The translations under genes were made by a program, and so were the position numbers. This document shows positions 33,963-49,908 of a DNA stretch of 64,000 nt, piece after piece. Origin of the DNA: Lyophyllum atratum (lineage: Eukaryota; Basidiomycota; Agaricomycetes; Agaricales; Lyophyllaceae); contig JACGCN010000008.1 in NCBI GenBank assembly GCA_014905825.1, positions 868,001 through 932,000 on the forward strand. The letters are read 5' to 3'. How positions within the stretch are numbered: the first letter of the stretch is position 1; each line of letters begins with the position of its first letter. The notes below the pieces were generated by a model. The model was given only the letters and a program-made list of their open reading frames with translations, was not told the DNA's origin and did not search any database.

Positions 33963-35753
33963 TCATACCTGTGAAAACTTCTTGGGGTCCCAATGGACAT
34001 TGACAAAGTCCAGATCCTCACGTGGCATCCACCACTCAAGAAACAGGAAGAAGATACAGTCCACAATCAGAATGATCGTATAGATGGGTCCTGCAAAGGG
34101 ACCAAGCTGCATCGTCCTACCAAAGCATACAGCTCGGCAAAGAAGCAAAGAAGGAAACTGGTTTGATGCTCACCGTTGCATACGTTCCCACAGTTCAATT
34201 TGCGGAGACTTCATGACCGCATCATATACCTTTTCCGTCCGTGTAGTAACATCCTCCCAATTGTAAAAAGTCTTGACACGCTCATGCGCTTTCTGCGGAT
34301 CATGCTTTCCTGCACCAACGATGTAGATTGCCTCGGACATTGCTCGGATGACATCTGAGGATGCGTCGAAGCTAGTAGTTAGACGATGATCAGAAGTTGT
34401 GTGACTCTGCAAACGCGTACCGTCTTCGTCGGGTTCAGCGAAGCTGATCATATCATTAGGGAGGATCTCGGGTACGCCTCCAACGCGTGTGGAGACGACG
34501 TAAAGGCCTGCACACGCAGCTTCGAGGATGGCGATGCCGAATGATTCCGTGAGCGAGGTGTTCATAAATATGGCGCCTTGGTGGAGCACCTGATGCAGAG
34601 TTGATATGAGTCTGAAAAAAGTCCATAAGCGACACTTACAGACTGGACGTCACTGTGGCGAACGGAACCTAGGAGCTCAATTCGGTCCTGGAGAAGGTGC
34701 TTCTCCCTCATCTGTAGGAGGTCGATGAGCTTTGGCCCATCTCCACCTAGACATGAGCAGTCTCAGTAAGGCTTCATCTTGGTTGGAAGGAGAAGGACAA
34801 ACCGACTAGGAACCTAACGTTTGGGAACGCTGCACATATCCTAGGCGCTGTGGCAACGAGAAGATCGATGCCTTTGCGGTATGCAAGGCGAGAAAGGACG
34901 ACAATCGTGACTGAAACCTAGTGAAAACGATGTGAAGGTTTTGGATCGCGGAGAACTCACTGATGTCGGTAGACTTTGGGGGCCCAGGCTTGAATTGATC
35001 GGCCACGAGGGCATTGGGTATAACATAGACATCTTCGCGTACGATCATCTTGGTAGGGGATTTAGGATCTCTTTCAAAGAGTTCACCACGAAGCACTGTA
35101 TTTTCGCGTCTTCACGCAATGCATTGAGTCCATATCAATAACTAGAAGGTGATGACGCGTACCCCGTATGGGAAACACAGATGACCGCGTCCACATTTTT
35201 AAGCGTGCCGGCAAGAAGCTTGTTGGTGAGGATACTCGCAGCGTCCTCGAATCCGAATAGACTATGGTCCGTGAAGACCGTGCGGATGCCCATTAGGTGT
35301 GAATGTAAGATTCCTTCGTGACCAATGGAAGAGAGGCTAGCATGGGCGTGGATCAGGTGTATGTGCTCCCGCAATAGAATCGTTCGGAGGTACGGCAGTG
35401 AGGTGAGGAAGTTCGGGAGAGTCGCGGAGGACGCGATGGGAAGGAAAGGGATGTAGTATACCTTGAGGGAAGGCAACAGCCAGCGTACCCCGACACGGTC
35501 TGGTGCATGACTGTGGGTTATAACAATCACCTTACAGACAAGGTTTCAGGTGGTTATCCAAGAGAACATGTCGATAAGACATACTTTGTGACCTTTCCCA
35601 ATCAGCGTGGCACTCAGCATATAGATATGATTCTCCACGCCTCCAACATTGGGATGGAAGAAATCAGATATCATACTGCAGTGCAACAGGTCTAGTTAGC
35701 AGTCGCGATAGCCAGCACCGAAAGAACGCTCACGCGATAGATATTGGATTCAT
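33963..35753 (-). CDS. GPI3: GPI3/PIG-A, catalytic subunit of GPI-GlcNAc transferase
   Basis: Exon 1 is MNPISIA, spliced to [20 protein letters not shown]. Then [143 protein letters not shown] and [14 protein letters not shown], the glycosyltransferase family 4 ExxxxxxxE region. A C-terminal hydrophobic helix ([20 protein letters not shown]) anchors it in the ER with a short luminal tail ending [11 protein letters not shown]. The enzyme starts GPI-anchor synthesis by adding GlcNAc to phosphatidylinositol. The stop used here reads through a potential donor (CAG|GTATGA), so a further exon is possible. It lies between the two hydrolase paralogues. Confidence 0.93.
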
Positions 35754-36092
35754 GGTTTCTGACTCGTCGTCGGGACTGGGCACGGTCGTTCAGACGCCAG
35801 AATTCATGTCCCAAGGAATGCTACTGAATACAGAAGTGAATGCTATCCCTCAAACTACCTCAAGCGGTCGCGAATTAGCAGCAGGGGCACCGTGGAGGAT
35901 GAATTCTGAGTACTTGATTCCAGAACGGGATGGAATCCTGGACTTGGGTGCCATTGACTTCATTTCTCAACACGTACAAACGATGATAGTCCCATCAGGC
36001 CATCATGATGAAGTCCTTCAAGTTGGCATAAACGCATGGTGCTCGCATATATGTACCCGTACATTCAAATATTGCTCAAGTTATAAGAAAAA

Positions 36093-37566
36093 TTACTCCG
36101 AATCCTCATCAGAGTCAGAGTGGTATCCGTGTTGGGCCAGAAGCTCCCTGAAGGGTGTAATGAAAGGCGATGCCCGGGTCTTCTCTAGATCTGACATTTC
36201 GGAAGGGCCATTGGGATCAGTGATTAAAAGAACTTGGCTACGGATAATGGGGTTGAGCCTGCAAAGTTATGTGCATGATGAGACTACCATATGATCACAG
36301 CGAGATGTGCCAGACGTACACGTCCGGATATATCACGTTTGCAAAACGCGGCCCAGGTACTTGACAAAGCGTCACCCGTGCATTTCCTGCTTCGATTAGT
36401 TGCGTCTCGAATTCTTGAGCATGTCTTAGGGGATACACGATGTCGTCTTCGCAATGGATGATAGTAATAGGACATCCGATCTGAATATCGATATTTGTGT
36501 GAAACCAGTTTCAAAATCAAGAAAAGGATGACCGTTACTTTGGAAAGAGTCTCAACATCGAACACCCTCCTCTGGACAAACCAATCTATGCTTAACGTAC
36601 GTGTTGACACCAACGCCGCGGGTGTCCCAGCCCAGTTTTTCGAGGCGTGCGTCTTGGCAGACATCGTTATGCTATTTTGTGAGTTGGACAGAAATACAAG
36701 TCAGACACGCTGCAATATCTGTAAGGTGGAACCCCTACGTACGCTTCGGATAACGGGGTCGAATGTCCGCTGTACATCAGCTGCTGAGCACCGCGAATTA
36801 GGGTCGACATGAGCTCTGGGTCAAAATCTTCAATAGAACCGTCTTGAGCGGAGGAGTCTTTCCAGAAGTCGTAAACCTCCACGCGGCCTCCTGCCGTTTC
36901 TTCGGGCTGGTGATGACAAGCATTTCAGCATCGATTTATCAAATTTATGAAAAAATATGGGTTTGTCAATTGCAAGCCCGAATTATGCCACGCGAGCATG
37001 CGATGTTCATCGATATCATCGTGGAACGAGATGACGCACCTCCTTTGGGGGCAATGTCGAACAGAGCGTCAATGAATCAACCAAGTCAGGGTGCGATATA
37101 GCAAGTTCGAGGGCAATGTGAGTGCCAATGGAAACGGCATAAATATGGATCTTTCGGATGTCGAGCGCTTTCTAGTTAGAAATTTGTGGTCAGTATTTGG
37201 GTTGCAGGGTAGACTTTGGACTTGCAAGAAGCAGATAGAACTCATGCGCGGCATGGATAGGCGTATATGTCTCTGGTATGAAGCCACCCGTGCTACCAAA
37301 ACCACGTTGATCGATGGCGAGGAGATTGAAGCGGGTTCGAAGTTGAGGATCGGAGAATTGGGCTAATAGAATGTCTAGTAAATACAAACGTGGAACATAG
37401 AATAGATCGCACCTTCGAAAACCTCCTGAGAAAAGTATTCACCGTGAACGAAGAGGATGGTGGGTAAATTTGGGGCAATATTGGGGCTAGCAGGCGACGT
37501 GGGAGTCGCGATGTTGTAGTGGAAATTTATGTTCCCGCTCGGGCTGTTCACGTTAAGGTGGGGCAT
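36093..37566 (-). CDS. alpha/beta hydrolase, paralogue B (catalytic His replaced by Arg)
   Basis: Start MPHLNVNSPSGNINFHYNIA. Exons carry LPTILFVHGEYFSQEVFE, FSDPQLRTRFNLLAIDQRGF, KALDIRKIHIYAVSIGTHIA (nucleophile Ser present), SHPDLVDSLTLCSTLPP, EVYDFWKDSSAQDG, LIRGAQQLMYSGHST, CPITIIHCEDDIVYPLRHAQ (acid present), and VPGPRFANVIYPD where the homologous copy has PHYGN. The C-terminus is LNPIIRSQVLLI then PFRELLAQHGYHSDSDEDSE. Exon boundaries match paralogue A, so the two arose by gene duplication. In this copy Ser and Asp remain but the aligned His is Arg. The substrate is unknown. Confidence 0.85.
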
Positions 37567-38626
37567 TATAGTCGTGATAGTCGTGATTGATTGAAGGAGA
37601 GTAAGAACTGCCTGCTATTCGACAGAGAAGGTAAGGCGTCGGCTCCAATGGAAAGCTCTGTATACGCAATAAAGGCCTGATCTCTCCGGTTTTGCGGGCA
37701 CAGAGGAAGCTCGAGGGTATGGATGTGGACGTCACACTCGAAGTTTGCTTTATGTTCGTAGTAGCGCGGCTGCAGGTGACGATGCGTCGGGTCTTCTAGA
37801 AGACGAATTTCCACAAATAGCCGAATTTCAATTTCCAAAGACGAAGCGGTGCCTGTTAATGGTGCTAATTAAGGACCGCGAAGAGCACCAATAATAGGAG
37901 GTGACCAGCAAACGGTGGGTAAAAGGGAAACGCCGGGACTGATGAGACTTGAGCAGGACACGGTTTCCAATACAGCGGAGAGTATGTTGCTTGAAGCTTG
38001 GTAGGAGAGACCTGGACGTAGACCCAGGAAAGACATGCGGCCTCGGAAACGGTACATTGAAGATCCGCGAGTGCTAGTGATAGTGATATTACCCACGGGC
38101 GGTCCCGACGAGGAGCATGTGGGGGTTCCGTGTTACGTACAAGCATCAATGCACGCTAATGCACGCTAAGTCTCGCTAAGTATGTACGAGCAGGTACGAG
38201 CGCAGGCCAACCACGCGATATTAGCGACGTCACGGTGGACAAGCTAATTCAAAGCTAATACTGATAGGTGATATCAAGACCGTTTCCTTTTGAGCTGAGG
38301 GGCGCTGACCTCAAACTTCAACGTCCTCATGAGAAATGGGAGCCTAAAGCCTATAAGCAGTTACGTTTAAGTGAGTTTTTCATAATTTAAGACTTTACAA
38401 GACTTTCGTTGCAGTACTAGTGTTGCACAATGAGCTGCCATTGAATATAGGTTCAATAGAAGTTTAACATCAAAATGAATCGTGAGAAGAAGGGTTGACG
38501 TTGAAGGGTCATGACAACGCAAATTATTATCTGATACACAACACAGGACCTAGACGACTACTGTATTATACGAAAGGTTCAAGAAATAGCAGGATGTTCA
38601 GTATGTACATAAACAACGATATCAGT
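37567..38626. other. intergenic region
   Basis: 5' flank of hydrolase B and 3' flank of the WW-domain gene. It contains short degenerate direct repeats at about 38147-38180 (aatgcacgct, aatgcacgct, aagtctcgct). Minus frames at 37566-37838 and 37865-38149 lack recognisable features. Confidence 0.5.
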
Positions 38627-41600
38627 TTAGCTTTTACGGCTCGGCTTTCTCGGTTTCGCAGACTTCCTCCGCATTTTCTTTGCTGTGGGGTCCTCGTCAT
38701 CCTCGAACGAATCGTCCACGGCAAAACGATCACCTCCCATCATATCCTCTCTATCCCTCTTCGATGGCACTTGCACGCGGTCGCGGAAGGTGTTGGAGGA
38801 CGCATCGTTACGTACTTCATCACCATTTTGATCCAACTGCATCCTAGCCAAAAGCGACCCTCCGCGCCTTATCATCTCCGGACGCTGTTGGGAGTACGGA
38901 GATTCGCGTTCTTGAGAATGGGGATGGGGGATATCTCTTAGACCAGGATCATCGTCGAGATTCATTCCCATCGGCTCATCTTTGTCAGGGTAGTTTGACA
39001 GGTATTTGCGTGGTCGAGGTGGACGCGGCATACGACCGTCAGGGGGGAGCTGATCTTCGTACATACGCTGGCCAGCGAAGTTGGATCGGTCGCCAGATGT
39101 GATGTCTCGCGCAGAATTTCCCCAACCAGGATTGGCATAATCCGATCGCATGGTGTTCCGATCGGAGAGCCTTCTACTCAAATCTGGCGAACGCAATTTA
39201 TGATGATCACGGTGGAGCGCAGGATTTGGTGGAAGGGCATGCGGTTGGCGTGTAGGTGCCGGCGATTGAAGTACAGCGGGGATGAACGACTCGTCGTATC
39301 GATCACTGAGCCTGCCCTCTAGGCTACGACTCTTGCGGGGCTCAGCGTCATCGGTGTGCCTGTCCCTGCCCCGAGGGAGCTGTTCGTCAGGGCCTGGCCT
39401 TGTAGGTCGTGTCGATGGAGGGACAGGTGCACCCTTTGAGCTTCCAGGTCGATCATGAGTCCGCGTATCAGGATAACGTGTGGGTTGTCGCCCGCTATCC
39501 GATTGCCAGCTAGGCGAAACATTGGACGGTTCTCTAGAAATTGGAGGCGGGCTCGGAGGTCGCCCATCACTGCTACCTGTGCCAACGCTTGCACGGAATG
39601 CGTCGTGGGGAGGGTTGGCCCCACGAGGGGTCCACGTTCTCGCCGACATCGCAGGATCTTGCGCAGGACCTAGATCGAAACGACTCTGCTGTTATGAGCG
39701 TAAGTGAAAGAAGAAATAAATAGTCTGCATATGAACCATACCTGAGGACTACCAGAAAATGAGCCCGGTTCACGTGCAACGGCGGTCTTGACACTAAGCG
39801 GTTGATGCTTTTCAAAGGGCTGCATAAGAAACAAGCTTCAGGAAATGCTAGCAATGGACATTTGGTCAATAAACGCACAGGAGGAGTTAGATCCCGTCGA
39901 TGTGGATGCGTCCCGTTGCCCTCAGATCTCCCGGATCGATACATGTCCCGACCGTCATTGTCGTATGGCTGTTGTTATCAGTCAGATAGGAATCATAGGC
40001 AAGGTTACATGAGTTACTCACCCGCTCGTACGGATCCCTATGGGCATGCAGTGGAGCCCCACCACGCCCTCTCATACTTCCACCCCTCGTCACCCGTGAG
40101 CTCATGCCACCCAACCCCTGGAGAGGAGGGCCAGTATTCAACATGCGCATTGGAGGAGGTCCCGGCGGCCCACCGTTCCCCATGCCCTTTCTCTGGGTCC
40201 CGATCGGTACATGGTTGGCACCAGAGCCAACAGCCGAGGTCGGCGGCAGTCGATGGAAGTCGCTGGGGCGACCTCGAGTCTCTCGGCGTCCCTGCCACAA
40301 CGATAGATCAGCTTCAACAATCTGGATATGTCAGGTAACATTACACACCCCTCTCTCCGAAGGATAGCCGCTACGCTCCTCCATCCATTCTGGGGCGTCC
40401 CGTCGCGGTGGCAAATCGAACCCCCGCTCCCTCCCTCCATCATGCATCCGTGCCATGATATGCGGTGGCGGAGAGCGATCTCGATCAGCATTCCTACTGC
40501 CTGCGCCCTGGGCATGACTAAATGGTATCACCGGCGATGTCGACGCATGCTGCTTGGTTACTGTAGAAGTGGTGGCGCTCCCAGCCATTGCGCGCGGCCC
40601 GCGGGGTGGGGCATCCTCCCGGTCTAGGTAAGGTCCAGCTGACTCAATTTCCGGGATTCGTAGATGCATGGGCGTGGGTAAGGAACGGCGCCTGGCTGAT
40701 CGTGGAGGCAGATCGTCGGCTTCGACTTCCATTGGCATGTCGTTTTGAGGTGGAGCTGTAGGGTACACAGCCGAAGAGCGCCTATCGCTTCCATATCTCG
40801 TGTCCCTGTCCCTGTCTCTTTCCCTGTCAGCATATCGACGAGACCCTGTAGGGTAGCCGCGCTGCGAATCGCCGTCTCCGCGACCTTGAGAGTGAGGTAG
40901 GGAGCGTGGGCCTGAGGGCGGTTGGCTGCTGTTGGGGTTTAATCGCTGCTGATCCCGCGGTCCAGAGGGCAGAGGGCCTTCTGGATCGCCCAGGGTCCCG
41001 CGCAACGGTAGGCGGTCCTGAGGCGGAGGGGGAGCACGCTCCCATCCTTGCTCGCGGAACTCCGCTGCCTGCGGGGGGAGTGGTATTCTCTTGTGACCTA
41101 GATACGACGACGGAGATAAGGCACGGAAGGTGACAGACACACGGATCGAAGGGCAAAGGAAAAAGGATAGAGTGTCGGCAAGGGCTTGCAAGCGGGTGTG
41201 TGAGGGTACGTACGTAATGCTTGCGCAGCAACCGGCGATAGCCTGCCTTGTTCATAAGACGACTGGACCTGTACACGGTCGAGTTCAAAGTCGCGATCAT
41301 GGACAGGTTTGGCATAGTTGCTTGGATAATGCAGAGAGGAAGCACCGGAATCCCCATGGGCAATCTGTAGGGAAGCAGTGGAAACCGTCAATTCATCACG
41401 CACACCAGTGGCATCGCGTCGGGACTGCGATTCATGAGGAGGAGACCTGATATCGTCAGGGACAAAGGGGTCGTCTTCTTCGACAGGTCGAGGCGGATAC
41501 GTTTGTTGTATCACTCCAGGTGGTCTTGGCGCCAGTAGAGCAGATGGTATTAACGTTGGCGAAGTCGAAGCAGACGGTTGTCCAAAGCGTGTTGGTCTTT

Positions 41601-43624
41601 CGCGCTTGCGTTGCGGCGGGGGCAAGACTGACGCTGGAGGAGATATTGGGCGTGTTGGAGTCTCTCGAGGCTGTTCCGGCTCGCGTGACAGCAGGTGGCG
41701 TGTCTCGTCGTCGTCTCGGGTGCGGTGGTCGCGTTTATGCGGAGGGGTTGATCTAGTTCCTATATAATTTAAAAGGAATGGGAGGAAGGGGGTTGAAAAA
41801 GACATGCGGGGGGAATACACATGCAGGGTCAGACACAAAAAGGGGGTCAAATGTGAAGTAAGGGGAAGAAAAAAGACGGAGTCCATGATGAGCGTCCTTG
41901 AGTCGATAGGGTAGGAGAGAGGCCGAGGACAAGGGAATGGAGAACGGTAGGAGCAACGGCACACGGTGCGCTGCCTCAACCAAGCTTTCTAAAACAAGCC
42001 TAGGCAGACACATCATCGCTCTCCGCCGGGGGAGTGCTGACGCCACCGTGACCGTGCACGGATACGAGAGGTGGAGAGGGGGAGGATGGGAGGATGAGGC
42101 GGATAACGTACTAGGAGAGGGTATGTTTTGGATACGGTTCTGCTCACGCAGTTCAACAGCACGAGGTTGATCTCGGTCAGGGTTCCGGCCCCGACCGCTT
42201 CCATTTCTCGGCGTCGTGGATGGTCTACCTTCGAATGCAGGCCCTTCATAAGCAGCCGCATCCTGCGGGCGTGGGCGACGACGTGACTCTTGGTAAATAC
42301 TGCTATTGAGCTCGGCAGGAGGGTTTGAAGGATCTTGCCTCCAGTGGCCCCGAGGTGGGGCGAAGGCAGGTGGCAATACATCACGATCTCTCTGTATAGA
42401 GGTGTCTGCATCAGTATTGGCATTCCGCCCACCGCGTCCAGAATGCAATGCACGGGAAGACCGTGGCTCTCGTCCTCGGGAACCGGTGGACGAGACCATG
42501 GCGAAGGGAGACGGAGACCTTGCCCGTTCACGAATACGCGGGGGGGAAGAAGGTGGTGTGAACGCGAGTTCTGGATGCGGATTGAAACGCGGATCCATAG
42601 GCTCGTCACGGCTGCGCTCTCCCCGCCTGCTGTCAGCCGGAGGGACCGGGGCCTCGGCACCTCCAGGTCGGTAGTGTCGGTCCTTGTAGGACAGGCCGTT
42701 TGTATCTGAGGCTGCGGCTGTTTCTTGAAGGTCTATTATGTCAGGATCGGGTTGTGGCTGTGCACGCCGGGAGTGGCGAGAGGGCTCCTGGGATTGGGGA
42801 TGGGGATAGTCAGATCGAGAGGGACTTAAACTCTTGTATCCCGCAGGCAAGTTACTTCCACGATGACGACGCGTGTTGTCGCTACGGGAATGGCTGCGAG
42901 ATCGAGAGGAATTAGAGCTGCTCACGGGACGAGACCATGTCGATTGTTGAGTCCGGACATTGTAGTAGTATGTTCCGCCAAGTCCACTTCGCGCTTCACG
43001 AGCCTCCCAGTGACGCGGAAGAGGATCGGGTTCGATGACGGCAGAGGACTTTCCTGTACCTGTAGTAGATACGGTCGTCCCAGAAAATCCATTGATCTTG
43101 CTCTTGTTGGACTCACTAAAAGCTGCTCTTGTCGTCACAGACATTGCTGTTGCTTCGACTATAGAAGGGTGAGACGGGTGTAAAAAAGGGACGTTCGTCA
43201 CGATCGGTTTCGGTGGGAGGGCGTGCGTGATACGTGTTGTTTGCGGGCGCTGAGGCGAACGGGTGCTGGTCGAGCTGCTGTTCCGACGAGGCGAACCTGC
43301 AGTTGAAGACTGTACTTGTGACACTGAGGAGTCTTCGCGCTTGAGATCCCTGGTAGAGGAAGGCAGCTGGACATCGCCGTTGTTTGAGGACCGGGCAGCG
43401 GGTTGACTGCTCTCATCCCCAAAAGCAATGCCAGTAGAGGCTTCCTGTTGTTGAGTATAATACTCCTCCTCATCCTCCTCCTCCCCTAGCGAAACTGCGT
43501 CTTCTGCGTCGTCAATATCGCCCGTGCCATGGCGGTGTGCGTAGTCGGCGGTTTTGTTAGGGTCCTGGTTTTTTGAGTCGTCTTCTTCGTTTCCCCAGTC
43601 GAGAACCTCGTGCTCGTCGTCCAT
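38627..43624 (-). CDS. very long disordered WW-domain protein
   Basis: Start MDDEHEVLDWGNEEDDSKNQ. An acidic N-terminus is followed by a single WW domain about 200 residues in (LPRHWEAREARSGLGGTYYY then NVRTQQSTWSRP), with W, YYY and STWxxP in place. Almost everything after it is disordered and rich in Arg, Ser, Pro, Asp and Gly, with RS and RD dipeptides (SRSRSHSRSD, RDRDRDTRYG), reaching a basic nuclear-type end (KKMRRKSAKPRKPSRKS). WW domains bind Pro-rich ligands; RS/RD-rich WW proteins usually act in pre-mRNA splicing or RNA polymerase II coupled processes, which I infer here. Introns are likely near 41745-42110, 41090-41235, 40330-40400, 39950-40025 and 39670-39745. That one gene spans all of this is probable but not proven. 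Confidence 0.7.
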
Positions 43625-43875
43625 GGTGGCGAAAAAGAGAAATAAGGGGAAGGGTGAATGGTGGCGACGACTTGGGAGAAGTCGAGGAGAAGTTTGACGC
43701 TGGCTGACCAGTTCAAGCTCCGCTTAAAATGCGAGTAGGCTGTCCTGTTGACGTGACTTGCAGGTGCTGTAAACTCAGTATACACTGTTGTATCCTTAAC
43801 GATTGGCCAGCGGTCTTGTCCTCTTCTTACTCCACGCTGGCTCTGTTTCATCGCCAGAGATCAGCTTATGCGACT

Positions 43876-45000
43876 ATGGTTCTCCCAACAAGCGCCTCTG
43901 AAGATGGAAGCATCCACCGCGGCTTCGGTAGCTTGACCCACCGTATTCCTGTCATCTTCAGACGGTTGCATCGCTTCCACCAAATGGTGCGTCCTTCTTG
44001 ACGGCTCAGAAAATATATTCATGACTGAAAGGAAACCTAGGATTTCGAGCTGGCTGCGTGGCAGCTCACATATCTTTGCCTTGCCCCTCGGAGAGTGTGA
44101 GTGTGAGCGTGGTCGCATTACAACCTTCAAGCGTGAATTTACCACGTTTCATAGGTATCGGAATGTTTACTTTCATAAACGTCGGTCTCTTTTATGTGGT
44201 ATCTGCCACCTAAATTGATTTGCTGTAGAAACCAAAAATACATGGGCGCGAGATGACCCCGCCATCCTTGTTCTGATTTCCGCCTGCCTTTGTGGTAAGT
44301 CGCGTCCTGCAGCTCCTATACACCATCTTTCTGAAACATACATCAAGTTTCTGCCATTGCTTGGGCGGTTGTGTATCAATATAGTATCTTCGAGGCGATA
44401 GAACTCGCCTTCTTCATGATTGTGCGGGATTACCTGCTTACAGGCGCCGTAGTTGCCACCATCCTCTGGTATGTCCAACCCAACATCTAGGAGCCACATC
44501 ACTCATCATGTTTCGGCCTTAGGTTTGTATCGAATCGCCTGTTACTTTCGCCGCCCTCCCATACGACGCCGGCAGACTCCCAAGTTGAATGGGCCTATGC
44601 TTTTGACGTGCACACAAATGCGTTCTTTCCTTTATACCTCACTCTTTACCTAGCACAGCTATTCCTCCTTCCTATCATCTTCAAGGACAGATGGGTCTGC
44701 CTCTGGGTCGGCAACACGCTTTACCTCGCTGCGTATGCAAATCTTTCCTTTAACATCAGTATCATGACATGACACCCAACAGATTCGCCCAGTACACTTA
44801 CGGAGTTTATCTTGGCTTGAACGGTATGTTTCAAACGTATCCCACCTGATATCTCTAAACGTTTAACACAGCCTTGCCGTTCCTTGTCCGCTCCGAAATA
44901 CTTCTGGCGCCCCTGCTCCCGTTATTTATCGCCTACATAATTTCTCTTCTTGGCTTCAACGTCGCAAAACGCGTGCTCGGAGTATACTTTGGATCATAGT
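43876..45000 (+). CDS. GMH1: UNC-50/Gmh1-family Golgi membrane protein
   Basis: Start MVLPTSASEDGSIHRGFGSL, chosen as the first in-frame ATG of this exon. Exons carry FRRLHRFHQM, DFELAAWQLTYLCLAPRR, VYRNVYFHK, TKNTWARDDPAILVLISACL, LAFFMIVRDYLLTGAVVATI, VEWAYAFDVHTNAFFPLYLT, YLAQLFLLPIIFKDRWVCLW, GNTLYLAAFAQYTYGVYLGL, LPFLVRSEILLAPLLPLFIA and end GFNVAKRVLGVYFGS. The conserved FDVHxNAFFP and five to six membrane segments identify UNC-50. The yeast member Gmh1 binds the Arf exchange factors Gea1/Gea2 at the Golgi; the animal member supports acetylcholine receptor trafficking. It diverges from the WW-domain gene with about 250 bp between starts. Confidence 0.93.
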
Positions 45001-45384
45001 ATTAGTAGAGTTGTTGTATTCACTTAGCAGGCAATTATCGTAAAATGTGATGGATGGCGGACCACCCATCCCGAAATCGAAGCTGTGTATCTCACAGCAT
45101 CCAGTGTGCCCTCTGCCCTCCTTCACTACGAAGTAGAACTGCCCTCAAATCCCTTGTAAATTTTGTAAATAGTGGATCGATTCGCTTATCCGCCAAGGTG
45201 AAAACACGCGGTGGAGAAATCCGATCTTCACAATAATTCCAATCTTGTCACGTTCCACGAAGCCGTTGCTCGCTTGCTAGCGCTTTCTTCCTCGTCTTCC
45301 ACCTCTCTAGCCTCCGTGCATCGCCGCCCATCGTCCGTTCTACTCGCTGTTGCCCCGTAGTCCTCCCCCAACCGAGTAGAAGCC

Positions 45385-47978
<2,594 letters not shown>

Positions 47979-49875
47979 CGGTTTTTCCTCTTCCCTCTCT
48001 TCGTTTTGTTTCCATGTATATGTGGTGGAGCTAGGTGGAAGCTCGTGTTGATATCTTTCTCCCTGTTCCGGATCCTTTATAGCGGTCTTTTTCGTCCGAT
48101 TGTTTTCACACGATATTTCCCTTGTTCTATAACCTCCTCAAGTCTTTGTCTGCCATAGCTTCTTTCATATTACCCCGCCGATATCCCAGGCACATTCTGC
48201 TATCCCGCTTCTTCGCTCTACTGTATATGTTTCAAGTGCAGAACCACGAATGACACTATCAGGCGTAGGACTCGGTGGAAAGCTCTCTAGATGGCAAGGT
48301 ATGACGTGTGTCAGCGTGTAAAGAACCTTACCCTGGACGGACCCTGGCCGGTGTAAATGTGGACTGGCGAGATCGAAGGGCTGTCCCTGACATGGATATG
48401 CCGTCTACTCAACATGAGCTTTTGCTTCCATACCCTGGAGTTCTCCCGCTCAACTGTACAGAAGTAGACTTGGTCAGCTTCTGACCTCCAGCGATGTGGC
48501 GCTGTGATGCGTGCCCATTTAGAGCGATACTCTCAGAAGCATTCAAACGTCATGTACCAGTTGAGCATCTACATTGGCAGATCAAGATAGGGTTATCTTC
48601 GTCGCAACTTCGAACCTGCGTTCAGGAGATAAAAAAGACTGCAAACCCCGGACTCGGATAAGGACTTGGGTAAGGGCTGTGTCCTCGAGGCGGCAAGGCC
48701 TCGTTCTCGGCGCCTCTTCAATCTACCTGTGGCTATCGCCCGCGCTCCCGACCCCACATCCTCGGCAGCTTCCTTTTGCCCCATACTTGTTCTCATATCT
48801 CTCCCAGTGCCATCATGACCTTCTCTTGATCCCAGTACATAGCCTTTCAGACTCTTAGGACTTAATTTTTCCTCCTGCAACTTCCCGCGCATGTTCCAAG
48901 ATTGCTGATCAAGACTTACAGATCGACTTGTGCCAATCTCGGGTTATTCCTTGAACTTGGCACCAGTGTACATGGGACGAGCATGCGTAGTGACGGTGAC
49001 GCCGTAGTCTCGTATTGTCGTCCATAGCCATCTGACTCGAGCTCCGCGCCTGTAGATAAAGACCGCGGCGAGAGTGATATGGCACCCGGGCCCAAGTACG
49101 CGGCGCATGTCCGCTCCCTGCCTCGTGTGCATTTGACTGTTTCTGCGATTGAGTTTTAGCTTGAAGGAGCCTATCACCATCGTGCAGGGTCCGTGAACGT
49201 GAGGAGAAAAATGTATCAAGCAACCATCGGTAGGGTGTACTCTACTTGTCCCAATGGGGACCTATGGGCAAATGCCATTGAGATGAGGCTTGGATGGTAG
49301 CCCATCACTGCCTTGTGGACAGAAAGAAAAAGGTGAGCAGCCCTGGTAATTGGAAGCTCCTGTATACAATAAGTAGAATTGCTGCGGGCCAGTGACAATA
49401 CCTGGAGCCGCTGTAAGAGGACGGCACGGTGTTATAGGACCGAAGATAAGGCTGTAAACGGTTTGCGTGGTTGGTGGTGAGCTTTTGCTCTTCGTTGGTA
49501 AGGGGTCGCAGGGGTCCGAACTTCCTGGACGCAACCCCTCGAATAACGGCTGATGATCCATCGCGTTTTCAATAGATATTCTGAGTGATCGAGCAAGGAT
49601 TTTGGAAGCGGAGAAACATGGAAGAGCATCACCAATGTTATAAGCGCCGAGTTTGTGGCAGTTTCGTTAGATCTTCGCTGTGCGCCGTTGTGCTGCCTTA
49701 GTTACAGTATGTTTGCCCACCAGCATAGGTATGTCTCGAGGGCCGTTCGGGCGAGATTCATTGTCGCGGCCGCAGACATGGATGCTAGTAGGTTAAAAGG
49801 CGATTTGAATGAGCACGTTATCGATCGGATTCAAATCGACGTCATCCGACTCATAGCCTATCGTTTAGTTGGACT
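47979..49875. other. intergenic region before the tandem array; low-confidence minus-strand frames
   Basis: It starts with the calcineurin 3' flank. Minus-strand frames at 49262-49561 (MDHQPLFEGLRPGSSDPCDP) and 48944-49219 (with GADMRRVLGPGCHITLAAVF and GVTVTTHARPMYTGAKFKE) look more protein-like than chance and might be exons of one small unrecognised gene, but I could not join them cleanly. No RNA gene was identified. Confidence 0.3.
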
Positions 49876-49908
49876 CCTATCTCGGCTTACCGATCATATT
49901 GCTGGGTA

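Noticed and set aside
48593..48640. tRNA-like B box (AGGTTCGAAGTT on the minus strand)
   Set aside because: No matching acceptor stem or D arm is found at the proper distance.
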